21,722 nucleotides of DNA, from positions 39,804-61,525 of the forward strand of contig AVPN01000340.1 of the NCBI GenBank assembly GCA_000695325.1, read 5' to 3'. Both the position numbers and the translations under genes were made by a program. Numbering within the stretch: the stretch's first letter is position 1; each line of letters starts with the position of its first letter. Shown here piece by piece: positions 10,801-16,325 of the stretch. The notes under the pieces are model-generated. The model was not told the DNA's origin and ran no database searches. It was given only the letters and a program-made list of their open reading frames with translations. Origin of the DNA: Pleurobrachia bachei. Taxonomy: Eukaryota; Ctenophora; Tentaculata; Cydippida; Pleurobrachiidae.

Positions 10801-12677
10801 ACAGGAGGATCTGGCATTTTGCCGAGTTTCTACTTTCTCTCTCTCTCTAAAGTTGAGCAACAAAGGGGGTACCTCCTGTATGTTATAGTGACATGTATTT
10901 AACTAACAATCCCACCACTCTACTACGTCATAGAGATAAACAGTAAACACCCGTTAAACTGATTGAGATCGCGAGAAATACAAAACAAAGTGAAACAAGT
11001 AACAGTGAGAAATAATGTTTTGTACGACTTACTCTTTTTGCGAGGTGACTGATCGGCACTAGTGATATCGTCCTCACCGGGGTCTCTCTCAGGGACTCCG
11101 GTTAGCTCTAGTTCTTCGTCAGATACAGCAGACACGTGCTGGGGGAGGAGGGTTAGGATAGGATGGGGGAGGGGAACAGAGGGGAAGAGGGTCAGACACT
11201 GCAGACACGTGCTGGGGGAGGAGGGTTATTCAGAGATCTCAGATCGTTTAGGAGAACCCCAAAAAAGGGGAAGGGAGGGGGTAGGGGTGATATTGACCCC
11301 TCCCTCGTGTAGGGAAGCAGTCCAAAAAACATGCCCAGCCGAGGGAGGAACAAACTAAAGAAAGAGAAGGTGGGGACAGAAAAGGAGGCCGGAATATGTG
11401 CGTGCGTGTATAAATATAATAAACGTGTTGCTGCACCTTCACACGCTGCTGTGGAGAGACACACTGTCGCCCCACACATAAGCAGTATTTTCTACCTTTT
11501 CTCAGTACAGTCGGACCCCGATTCATGGCCGTTTGTGAGCAAAGGGCAAAACCCTCTTACCCGAGAGAAAAAAGTAAAAGACAAAACTGGTTTTCCATCT
11601 CTCTACCCCCACTCTCACTCTCTCTCTAGTCTCTACCCCCTCTCTCTCATGCCTCTCTACCCCCTCTCTCTCACTCCACTCTCATGCCTCACTCTATAAC
11701 AGGATGTGCTTATATGCGAGTGTAACATGAATGTAACACACACTCAACCCTCTTCCCACACCAATACACAGAGCTGCATACTTTTTCTTCCACTCTTCCT
11801 CCCTTTCTCCTTTTCATTTCTTTTTCGAGAAAAAGAGAGTAAATTTTACTCTTTTCCCTCCCTTTATCAATAACTCTCTCTCTTTCTCGTTCGTTGACCA
11901 CTCTTATTTTACACTGCAGGTGCTTTACCGCTTGCAGTTTAAATTATCACAAGATAAATTAATAGTTTAAACACTGACAGCATTTCACTGTCAAAGTATC
12001 AGTCGGACAGGATCAAGAGATACTAAAAAATAATTAATTAAACTAGGATAATTAATTTGTTCAACGGAGATATTCTTACCTTTGGTGATACGGAAGCTTT
12101 AACTAAACTGCTAGCTGGACCTTTGTTTTCCTGCAAAAAGGTGATATATTATTAACGAATGCAAGACAGTTTTATATGTTATAGCGATCCGGGACTTAAT
12201 CCGTTGAAATATTTATTTTGTCAGAAACGGTGAAATTAATTTTATGAAGGAGCAGCTGTATTTATGAAGGAGTAAATTACCTTGCCAGATGGTTTACTAC
12301 TAGGAATAACAGTAGCAACAGCGGCCGCGGCAGTGACGGGTACTTTCGTCTCAACCTGAACAAGAAGTGTGAGTAATAAAGAAATTCAATTCAATTAAGA
12401 ATCAGGAGTCATCAGACATCAGTTGTAAAAACTGAGAAGTGTTGTGAGATCTGGGGGATCTGGGACACGGTGGATCGATGGGGTGGGGTAGAGATTAGGT
12501 AAAGATTGGCAGACCTAAAGATTGACATAAATGATAAAATGAGAGTATTACAGAGGGTATTACACGTGTTAAACAGTGGATAGAGGACGTGAAAGGAGGC
12601 GAGAATTCTCAAGTTGGAGCTCACCAGGTGCCTATCAAATATCAGCGCTTCTTATCGTGGCAGGAAAATAGAATGAG

Positions 12678-12727
<50 letters not shown>

Positions 12728-12756
12728 GAGTGAGAGAGAGAAGGGGGAGAGGGTGA

Positions 12757-12807
<51 letters not shown>

Positions 12808-14051
12808 CGAGAATGAAAGAGAAAGGAAGTTAGAGAGAGAAATTGTTGGCAGAAAAAAGGATATTTAAAAGGTACACGTACAGGTAGTCGCACCCCGACT
12901 TACAGGGATGCTCGACGGAAAGGGTTTTGCCAACATCATGGTGAGAGGTAATCTCACACAGAATCAAACCCAATCACAACAGCAGTCTTTTTTAAAAACC
13001 GTTGTTGTGAGAGAGAATTGAGAAAGAGAGTGAAAGAAAGAGAGAGTGAAAGAAAGATAGAGAAGGAATAAAGAAGAACACACACATGTAGGCACGCAAA
13101 ACAGAACAAAACAATTGCTAGCCAACATCAAGAATAACTGTGATAAAAACAAAGTATATGCCGGAATTATACGAACTAGAATTGAAACTGGAAAAAAAAG
13201 TATTAATAAAATCTAAATCCTGCTCATACTGTCTTACCTTAGCGATTGCAGGCTGGTCAAGTGTCGGCCATGTTTCTTTATCCAGCACATCAGAGTTAGT
13301 TTGGTCAACCTTGACGACAGTAGTGGGTGTTTTCCACGGGTTGACGGAAGAGTTATTGTTACCTCCATTTCCATTATGTTTTGATGGTAGGGGATCGACA
13401 ATAGTTACAGTTTTAGGGGAGGCCTTGGCAGGACGGGCAGCTGCAGGTGTGGGTTGCTTAGCAACACCGTTTACTGGTGTTGGTGCTTCTTTTGCACCAT
13501 TCTGCGCTGGTTCCTGGGCGGGAGGGAGATGTACAGAAGGGGAGATAGAAATAGGGGGAGATGGAGAGAGGGACAGAAGAGAAAACGTGATTTGTTATGA
13601 CACTATTCCTGGGTATGTATTTCATATATTATACCTCAGTTGGTTGTTTGGCCGAAGGAGTGGCACTAGGAATGAGAGGTTTAGCCCATGCATTTGGCTT
13701 ATCTTGCTTGGAAGACGCTGCGATTAAAATGATTAGTTTGAATCGCGAAGCTGTTACAATATAATAATAAACGACCCCCATAGCCTATATAATTTGATCC
13801 TTTCTCACCACACTCCTACCCCTGGACGTCCTTTTAGCATTTTATCTTACCTATGTAATGTTCTAACCCTCCCAGTACATTTGCAATACAGTCTAACCAC
13901 TCCTTACCTATGTTTTAATCTAACCCTCCCTTAAATGTTAAGTGATTACATTAGTAAACCTTGTAAACAACATCTTACCTATGTAGGCTGATTTGCAGGA
14001 ACCATCAGCCGTGGCTCGTTGATCTACATCAGGTATCTTTGCACTTAACAT
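92..14051 (-). CDS. LARP1: La-related protein 1 (LARP1), 22 coding exons, 3' end outside window
   Basis: LARP1 binds the m7G cap and 5' TOP motif of ribosomal-protein mRNAs through its DM15 region, and RNA/PABP through its La module; it acts in the cytoplasm downstream of mTORC1. I built the exons by hand from homology and GT-AG sites, and every junction keeps frame: 14051-13979, 13717-13635, 13513-13238, 12355-12281, 12130-12080, 11138-11033 or 9586-9481, 8566-8499, 8289-8055, 7764-7527, 7003-6859, 6607-6487, 6296-6136, 6017-5851, 5681-5585 or 4435-4339, 2458-2360, 2138-1927, 1708-1591, 1481-1354, 1208-1075, 915-771, 587-428, 178-92. The total is 2979 bp, 993 codons. Approximate domain positions: low-complexity N-terminus, La motif 393-480, conserved middle 545-735, DM15 835-993. 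Exons 6 and 14 each occur twice. No stop is reached before the left edge. Confidence 0.93.
1354..1708 (-). CDS. LARP1: LARP1 exons 17-18
   Basis: Exon 17 (1708-1591) contains [11 protein letters not shown], matching the SRFYPVVKEG block. Exon 18 (1481-1354) contains [20 protein letters not shown] then GWVM, nearly identical to the MPRKRKTRHSSNPPLESHVGWVM segment of vertebrate LARP1. These conserved elements lie just before the DM15 region. Donors are GTGAGT and GTAAG. Confidence 0.93.
1761..1778. repeat. 18-bp perfect palindrome in a LARP1 intron
   Basis: TAATTAGGTACCTAATTA, centred on a KpnI-type GGTACC, next to several AATTAGGT direct repeats (1724-1770) between exons 16 and 17. Confidence 0.7.
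1927..2458 (-). CDS. LARP1: LARP1 exons 15-16
   Basis: Exon 15 (2458-2360, 99 bp, phase 0-0) begins GGT GAT AGA, giving [18 protein letters not shown], which aligns to HPGGDRTGNHTSRAK of vertebrate LARP1 and continues [14 protein letters not shown]. That match fixes the acceptor at 2459-2460 (TTCGCAG), inside the first unit of the minisatellite. Exon 16 (2138-1927) encodes [11 protein letters not shown], a Pro run (PPPPPKP) and a segment ending FFVPAGEK, equivalent to the ISREQFDTLTPEPP region. Confidence 0.88.
2172..2229. repeat. four GTTAACAC motifs in 58 bp
   Basis: Exact GTTAACAC lies at 2172, 2183, 2207 and 2222, in the LARP1 intron between exons 15 and 16, with TGTGTTA half-inverted copies between them. 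Possible protein-binding cluster or slippage product. Confidence 0.6.
2441..2935 (-). repeat. 38/45-bp minisatellite built from the exon 15 splice acceptor
   Basis: The marker CTATCACCCT occurs 11 times (2451, 2489, 2527, 2565, 2610, 2648, 2693, 2731, 2769, 2814, 2852) at spacings of 38 or 45 bp, plus a degenerate copy near 2895. On the minus strand each unit reads pyrimidine tract, ATTCGCAG or ATTCACAG, then GGTGATAGACAT: the acceptor and first codons of LARP1 exon 15. The first unit contains the real exon boundary (2458). Confidence 0.92.
3067..3102. promoter_or_regulatory. 14-bp-arm hairpin upstream of the nested secreted gene
   Basis: GAGAATCTTTCTCT (3067-3080) and its exact reverse complement (3089-3102) enclose an 8-base loop. 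The related motif ATCTTTCTCTAGCCCTC recurs at about 3042 and 3139. It is 130 bp before the ATG at 3231. Confidence 0.6.
3231..4059 (+). CDS. secreted protein of unknown family, nested in a LARP1 intron (exons 3231-3300, 3405-3720, 3876-4059)
   Basis: The gene is assembled from three exons with GT-AG junctions and continuous frame (190 codons including stop). Exon 1 starts [20 protein letters not shown], a clear signal peptide. Exon 2 ([20 protein letters not shown]...) looks like an all-beta domain ending near CDNVELLR. Exon 3 carries another Cys ([10 protein letters not shown]), a [17 protein letters not shown] segment and a short tail ending at TGA 4057-4059. The mature part has three cysteines and no transmembrane segment. 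I do not recognise the family; a secreted beta-sandwich ligand or matrix protein is only a guess. The gene lies antisense inside the intron between LARP1 exons 14 and 15. The nearest AATAAA is at 4485-4490. Confidence 0.78.
4245..4325. repeat. TTTGTCTGTC-rich simple repeat, duplicated at 5505-5570
   Basis: Irregular repeats of CAGTTTGTCTGTC lie just downstream (LARP1 sense) of each exon 14 copy. Copy number differs between the two segmental copies, as expected for slippage. Confidence 0.8.
4339..4435 (-). CDS. LARP1: LARP1 exon 14, downstream copy
   Basis: This is the second copy of exon 14, with the same 32 codons after the split Trp, the same acceptor and the same donor context. Surrounding intron sequence has diverged with indels, while the exon differs at only two synonymous sites, which suggests constraint or gene conversion. 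It lies antisense to the region between the stop codon (4059) and the AATAAA (4485-4490) of the first secreted-protein copy. Confidence 0.85.
4665..5291 (+). CDS. duplicated exons 2' and 3' of the nested secreted-protein gene (4665-4980, 5117-5291)
   Basis: Exon 2' has the same length (316 bp) and splice phases as exon 2. Exon 3' ends at TGA 5289-5291 with a different short tail (LEGTAP). Both are fully open. I count roughly 14 amino-acid replacements against copy 1 (for example [12 protein letters not shown] versus [12 protein letters not shown]) while the cysteines are kept. No signal-peptide exon lies in front of it: the duplication starts inside intron 1. It could be an alternative 3' cassette spliced from exon 1 at 3300, or a decaying copy. 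The AATAAA is conserved at 5729-5734. Confidence 0.7.
5585..5681 (-). CDS. LARP1: LARP1 exon 14, upstream copy
   Basis: This 97-bp exon encodes [29 protein letters not shown], matching the D-x-DVNKILIVTQTP-x-x-x-RRHP block of LARP1. The acceptor is CCTCCTCCAG and the donor CAG|GTATGG. It differs from the copy at 4339-4435 at two synonymous bases only. If both copies are spliced in tandem, the second is read out of frame and meets TAA after five codons, so only one can be used per transcript. It lies antisense to the 3' UTR region of the second secreted-protein exon set. Confidence 0.85.
5851..6296 (-). CDS. LARP1: LARP1 exons 12-13 (conserved acidic middle region)
   Basis: Exon 12 (6296-6136) is Pro/Ser-rich ([18 protein letters not shown]). 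Exon 13 (6017-5851) carries [21 protein letters not shown], matching the EEL(E/D)F.FDEEM...NTF block of vertebrate LARP1. It ends TG|GTACGT in phase 2, so with the G that opens exon 14 it makes a Trp, aligned to the conserved WSDEE of the family. Confidence 0.9.
6487..7764 (-). CDS. LARP1: LARP1 exons 9-11 (La motif)
   Basis: Exon 9 (7764-7527) is Pro/aromatic-rich and ends with KDMVKKQV, the first La-motif helix. Exon 10 (7003-6859) carries the core: [20 protein letters not shown], then a [20 protein letters not shown] segment. Exon 11 (6607-6487) completes it with IAES...[16 protein letters not shown], matching the LARP1 end of the motif (KVRRREEPEKW-type). The junction GT|A restores Val inside the first helix. 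This winged-helix fold binds the 3' ends of poly(A) RNA in LARPs. Exon 9 lies just downstream of a long (TC)n tract on the coding strand. Confidence 0.93.
7794..7880. repeat. (GA)n/(GGGA)n microsatellite in the LARP1 intron before exon 9
   Basis: Starts GAGAGAGAG, continues as four or five GGGA units and ends as pure GA. On the coding strand it is a long pyrimidine tract about 30-115 bp upstream of the exon 9 acceptor. Confidence 0.95.
8055..8566 (-). CDS. LARP1: LARP1 exons 7-8 (KWVPL motif and RG-rich segment)
   Basis: Exon 7 (8566-8499, 68 bp) encodes the conserved [10 protein letters not shown] element seen upstream of the La motif in LARP1. Exon 8 (8289-8055, 235 bp) is rich in Asn, Ser, Arg and Gly and contains an RRGRRGGGG run, the counterpart of the RG-rich stretch in animal LARP1 and a likely RNA-contacting, arginine-methylated region. 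Exon 8 ends in phase 1 at G|GTAAG. Confidence 0.88.
8998..9024. promoter_or_regulatory. paired CACGTG E-boxes around a CCAAT box in a LARP1 intron (repeated at about 10593-10619)
   Basis: CACGTGATTGGTCACGTG: two E-boxes flank an inverted CCAAT, about 440 bp upstream (LARP1 sense) of exon 7. It could be an internal LARP1 promoter giving a form that starts near the KWVPL and La-motif exons. The same element occurs in both 1.4-kb copies. Confidence 0.4.
9181..9303. repeat. hairpin element with about 25-bp inverted arms (also at about 10776-10898)
   Basis: The left arm TACATGTCACTGCATACAGG (then AGG; 9191-9213) is inverted at 9277-9302, with a 4-base change in the middle. A second block, CCCCCTTTGT, lies outside the left arm (about 9180) but inside the right arm (about 9265-9274). 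It could be a small MITE. It is present in both 1.4-kb copies. Confidence 0.65.
9431..9676 (-). repeat. duplicated donor and acceptor flanking LARP1 exon 6
   Basis: On the minus strand the exon 6 acceptor plus its first seven codons (CCCCCAG|CACGTGTCTGC) occurs at 9586 and again 73 bp upstream at 9659; both also occur in the upstream segmental copy (11138 and 11211). The exon end plus donor occurs at 9481 and again at 9438, in this copy only. Use of the outer acceptor or outer donor leads to a stop codon. Confidence 0.85.
9481..9586 (-). CDS. LARP1: LARP1 exon 6, downstream copy, with duplicated donor
   Basis: This is the second, identical copy of the 106-bp exon 6. A 43-bp repeat places a second copy of the exon end plus donor at 9438, downstream of the real donor at 9480-9479. 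Using that distal donor would extend the exon into an in-frame TAG after [10 protein letters not shown]. The acceptor is also duplicated 73 bp upstream (see the splice-site repeat entry). I cannot tell which exon 6 copy is used. Confidence 0.8.
10294..10344. other. 51-bp block, in-place complement of 11846-11896 (copy 1)
   Basis: At the constant 1552-bp offset, all 51 bases here are the Watson-Crick complement of the bases at 11846-11896, read in the same direction. For example AAAGGGAGGG (10301-10310) faces TTTCCCTCCC (11853-11862). The flanking bases (T at 10293 and 11845, A at 10345 and 11897) and hundreds of bases on either side are identical. The block is purine-rich here. Confidence 0.97.
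11033..11138 (-). CDS. LARP1: LARP1 exon 6, upstream copy
   Basis: This 106-bp exon encodes an acidic Ser/Glu/Asp segment ([19 protein letters not shown]) ending in the basic SPRKK. It starts after CCCCCAG in phase 0 and ends A|GTAAG in phase 1. The single A joins AA at the start of exon 7 to give Lys, producing the basic-WVPL junction typical of LARP1. It is identical at every base to the second copy at 9481-9586. Including both copies would give an immediate stop, so they should be mutually exclusive. Confidence 0.8.
11846..11896. other. 51-bp block, in-place complement of 10294-10344 (copy 2)
   Basis: This is the pyrimidine-rich partner of the block at 10294-10344. It is not a reverse complement: base n here pairs with base n of the other block, not with base 52-n. 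It creates a local near-palindrome with the preceding AAAAGAGAGTAAA that copy 1 lacks. I cannot tell which version is original. Confidence 0.97.
12080..12355 (-). CDS. LARP1: LARP1 exons 4-5
   Basis: Exon 4 (12355-12281, 25 codons) follows TTGTTCAG and ends AAG|GTAATT. Exon 5 (12130-12080, 17 codons) follows TTTTTGCAG and ends AAG|GTAAG. Both are phase 0-0 cassettes, so either could be skipped without breaking frame. They encode Ala/Val/Ser/Pro-rich sequence with no recognisable domain; assignment rests on splice sites and frame. Confidence 0.7.
12679..12800. repeat. (GA)n microsatellite in the LARP1 intron between exons 3 and 4
   Basis: Two pure GA runs flank a degenerate middle (GTGAGA, GGGGGAGAGGG). 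A weaker purine-rich stretch continues at 13008-13070. No coding potential beyond low-complexity Leu/Ser frames. Confidence 0.95.
13238..14051 (-). CDS. LARP1: LARP1 exons 1-3 (N-terminus)
   Basis: Exon 1 (14051-13979) starts at the ATG read from 14051 ([11 protein letters not shown]...). It ends at ATAG|GTAAG in phase 1. Exon 2 (13717-13635) holds a KPNAWAKPL motif, and exon 3 (13513-13238) holds NPWKTP and KETWPTLDQ. Both resemble the short NPW and NWPT motifs in the N-terminal half of animal LARP1; the remainder is Ala/Pro/Asn-rich and probably disordered. A weak acceptor (ATAATAG, about 14090) just upstream of the ATG suggests a 5' UTR intron. The long plus-strand reading frame across 13140-13727 is the antisense shadow of these exons. 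Confidence 0.82.
13846..13984 (-). repeat. three copies of the LARP1 exon 1 donor
   Basis: The 11-mer ACATAGGTAAG (minus strand) occurs at 13984-13974 (the real donor), 13913-13903 and 13856-13846. Reading past the first donor meets an in-frame TAA within about 16 codons, so the two inner sites would give truncated products. Short TCTAACCCTCC motifs are repeated alongside. Confidence 0.75.
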
Positions 14052-14845
14052 GGTGACACACGCGACAACGGTGTTACTACCATCGATCTATTATAACAGC
14101 AGGGGTTTAATTAAATAAATTTCTTATTATTATTATTGTTATCAATATTCAATAACTTCTCAACCATGCGACAGTAAGAATAACAGAGACCCTTTTAAAC
14201 TGTGCTTTACGCAGCCCCTTTCACTGCACCTCGGTCCTGCGACAAATGTTTTTGAAATGGGCATAACTAACGGGGGACTTGTAACCATCAAAGCGAAAAT
14301 TAATGTTCCTCAATGAAACAGTTGCCGTCCCTGCCGCCGCCCCTAGAAATGACGAACGCTGCAGGCGCTTTTGAAGAGGACTGATGGTATGTTTCTTTTG
14401 TCCGCTTAGCAGATAACTGCACAAGGTTCTTCCCCTCGCTGAGTAGAGAGTAGAGACTAGAGGGGCAGGGGGCTTGTTGAAGTCTGAAGACCCTGAAATC
14501 CCGAAGGACTACTACTTCTACTCAGAGTGCCTGGGCTTGCCTGCGGCAAGCCAACTAGGGACTATCGCAGAGCGATATCGCCGGCACTAGAGAAGAGACC
14601 CCCCTTCCCTCCCACTTCGCATGGAACTACCATCTGATAGGTTCACAATATGACGGTTCAGGAATGGAGCTCTTCTCGGGCTGGAAGAAATTTAGTTGTT
14701 TCGGCGAGTGTATTTTGTCATGGGAGGTTGGTCTGGGATCACTCCAGCCTTTTGACAAGGAGAACTTTAAATGAGTGGCACGTTCAGTTTTAAGTCCTGA
14801 ATACAGAACGGATGGATTGGCCTACACTCAAGCCCCAAGGGACGT
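14052..14845. other. non-coding upstream part of the LARP1 locus
   Basis: It probably holds the LARP1 5' UTR exon and promoter, but no start site is visible. Notable structures are an 8-bp-arm hairpin at 14534-14552 (GGCTTGCC/GGCAAGCC) and a 6-bp-arm hairpin at 14563-14577. I see no convincing gene; the minus-strand frame 14221-14424 has no homology I recognise. Confidence 0.5.
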
Positions 14846-15287
14846 GAAAAGCGGATATGAATAGTAACTACAGCTTTGCCAAGCCTTATTAGAAGGGGCA
14901 GATGCTACTAACCGCGACACAGAGCAACGCTTTTCAGGTCAACAACTCAGAAAAGAAAAGCGGCTCAACTTTTTCAGAATTTTTAAAAAAGCGAGCTCAG
15001 CTTCTCAACTAGACAAGCGCGCTTAAGATGCAGCGTTATTTTCAAATACTTGGCGTTCGCGCAATGAGGCCGCGCCGCTCCGGGACGCGCGCGGTTTTGA
15101 AAAATGACTCAGCTCTGCAGAGCTGAGTCATTTTTACACAGAGCTCTGTGTATACATTTTTTCAAGTGTATTTTCATTTTTTTAATTTTTAACTTTGCGT
15201 TGTAACTTGTAAAGCGTTGAAAAGCGGGTGCAAGCAGGCTGCTTGAAGTAGCGCTTGCCAAAACTTTGCCCCATCTGTTGAAAAGCG
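14846..15287. promoter_or_regulatory. five GAAAAGCG octamers in the LARP1-EMG1 intergenic region
   Basis: Exact copies lie at 14846, 14955, 15219 and 15280 (plus) and 14928-14935 (minus). The last two share TTGAAAAGCG. Related AGCGCTTGCC/AGCGTTTGCC motifs lie at about 15250 and 15311, and CpG-rich GCCGCGCCGC at 15069. This is probably a bidirectional promoter. Confidence 0.55.
15100..15152. promoter_or_regulatory. two abutting perfect palindromes (36 bp and 18 bp), AP-1-like
   Basis: 15100-15135 is a perfect 36-bp palindrome centred on CTGCAG with no spacer; each arm contains TGACTCA, the AP-1/bZIP consensus. 15135-15152 is a perfect 18-bp palindrome centred on GAGCTC. The two meet at one shared base. 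They sit about 300 bp upstream of EMG1 in the region shared with LARP1. A regulatory role is inference. Confidence 0.7.
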
Positions 15288-15435
15288 CTGCGTTATCCCG
15301 CGGGGCCAGCAGCGTTTGCCAACCCCATTTATACCAAGCTTTTGATGGATTTTAGATGGTTCCGAAAACATTTTGAAGTGATTAATAAGGCTGTATTAAC
15401 TTCAGTTTTCAACTAAAATAACCTCAACCAGAACG

Positions 15436-16104
15436 ATGGCAGACAGCTCAGACGAAGACGTAGCTCAAAGACCCGCGAAAATTGCCAAAAAATCATCCTC
15501 GGACAAGCGGCTTATCGTTGTGCTGGAAAATGCATCCCTTGAGACGATCAAAGTTGGGAAAGTATTCAAGTTACTCACCGCCGACAAACAGAAGAATGCA
15601 AAAGATGCCAAAAGTGTTGCTCGACCCGATATCACCCATCAGTGCCTGCTCATGTTATTAGACAGCCCCCTGAACAGAGCAGGGAAACTCCAAGTTTACA
15701 TCCACACAGAACGAAATGTGCTGATAGAGGTCAATCCAGCAACCCGGATCCCCCGGACATTTGACCGTTTTTGTGGCCTCATGGTCCAGCTCCTTCACAA
15801 GCTTAGTATCCACGCCGCGGACGGTCCTAACAAACTCCTGAAAGTCATCAAGAACCCCGTATCCGATTATTTCCCGGTTGGTTGCCGAAAATACTGCATG
15901 ACGTTTAATGCTCCCCGGTGTGTGAGACCTAAGGAGCTGGTTACTGATGAACCGGTTGTCATGGTAATTGGTGCACAGGCTCACGGTGCCGTTAATGTGG
16001 ACTATACGGAGGAGAATATTGGGATTAGTAATTATCCCCTGTCTGCGGCCCTGACCTGCACTAAACTGTGTGATGCGTTTGAGGAGTCGTGGGGAATTTT
16101 GTAA
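15436..16104 (+). CDS. EMG1: 18S rRNA pseudouridine N1-methyltransferase NEP1/EMG1
   Basis: EMG1 is a SPOUT-class methyltransferase of the small-subunit processome. It N1-methylates the hypermodified pseudouridine of 18S rRNA in the nucleolus and is needed for 40S biogenesis. The 222-residue product has the family hallmarks: THQCLLMLLDSPLNRAG, LQVYIHTERNVLIEVNP, RIPRTFDRFCGLMVQLLHKL, NPVSDYFPVG, the S-adenosylmethionine loop VIGAQAHG and the C-terminal ISNYPLSAALTC. It is slightly shorter than human EMG1 (about 244) because of a short N-terminus rich in Ser, Asp and Lys. The gene is intronless. The ATG is the first in frame after an A-rich leader (ACCAGAACGATGG). It is divergent from LARP1, and DOHH follows 221 bp downstream on the same strand. 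Confidence 0.96.
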   Translation: MADSSDEDVAQRPAKIAKKSSSDKRLIVVLENASLETIKVGKVFKLLTADKQKNAKDAKSVARPDITHQCLLMLLDSPLNRAGKLQVYIHTERNVLIEVNPATRIPRTFDRFCGLMVQLLHKLSIHAADGPNKLLKVIKNPVSDYFPVGCRKYCMTFNAPRCVRPKELVTDEPVVMVIGAQAHGAVNVDYTEENIGISNYPLSAALTCTKLCDAFEESWGIL

Positions 16105-16184
16105 TCTGTATGCGTTTTTAAATTAACTTATTATTCTTTTAACAGATAAAACTTACATCTAACCGTGTCATATAACGTAGTTTC

Positions 16185-16325
16185 TCTCTCTCCCTCCTTC
16201 CCTATCTAACTCTCTCTTGCCCATGTCCTCACATCTATCTCCTTCTCTTCCTCTCGACTATCTCTCTCCCTCCCTTCCCTCTCTCTATCTCTTATGACGT
16301 CTCTAATCTCCCTCCTTGTCTAGGC
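16185..16325 (+). promoter_or_regulatory. long pyrimidine tract and acceptor directly before the DOHH start
   Basis: About 135 bases of nearly continuous CT-rich sequence end in CTTGTCTAG two bases before the DOHH ATG. It is a textbook 3' splice site. It serves either a leader exon upstream or spliced-leader trans-splicing of a transcript shared with EMG1. No AATAAA is seen between EMG1 and DOHH. Confidence 0.55.

Larger units (their letters stand above)
8978..11970. repeat. tandem segmental duplication around LARP1 exon 6 (8978-10445 and 10573-11970)
   Basis: Two direct copies begin at GTTGATACACATACACAC. The offset is 1595 bp at the left and becomes 1552 bp after a 43-bp internal repeat found only in copy 1. 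Over about 1.4 kb I noted only about two single-base differences (10157 G versus 11709 C; 10390 G versus its A partner). The exceptions are the 43-bp repeat, a 28-bp tandem repeat at the end of copy 1 (10390-10445) and the 51-bp complemented block. A unique spacer (10446-10572) separates the copies. Each carries LARP1 exon 6, a CACGTG pair and a hairpin. Confidence 0.93.
11971..13237. other. LARP1 introns between exons 3 and 6
   Basis: Apart from exons 4 and 5 and the GA satellite, this region is AT-rich intron with no further supported gene. The long minus-strand Leu/Ser frame at 12642-12893 is translated microsatellite. Confidence 0.6.

Noticed and set aside
10923-11135. Minus-strand frame reading exon 6 through into [11 protein letters not shown]
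   Set aside because: The read-through passes a good GTAAG donor; exon 7 continues the frame correctly as KKWVPL.
10157-11709. Single G/C difference as a second in-place complement
   Set aside because: One base is fully explained by an ordinary substitution.
13140-13727. 195-codon plus-strand frame
   Set aside because: It lies antisense to LARP1 exons 2-3, which have correct splice sites and conserved motifs; the plus frame has none.
15189-15371. 60-codon minus-strand frame upstream of EMG1
   Set aside because: Short, no conserved residues, in the motif-rich promoter region.
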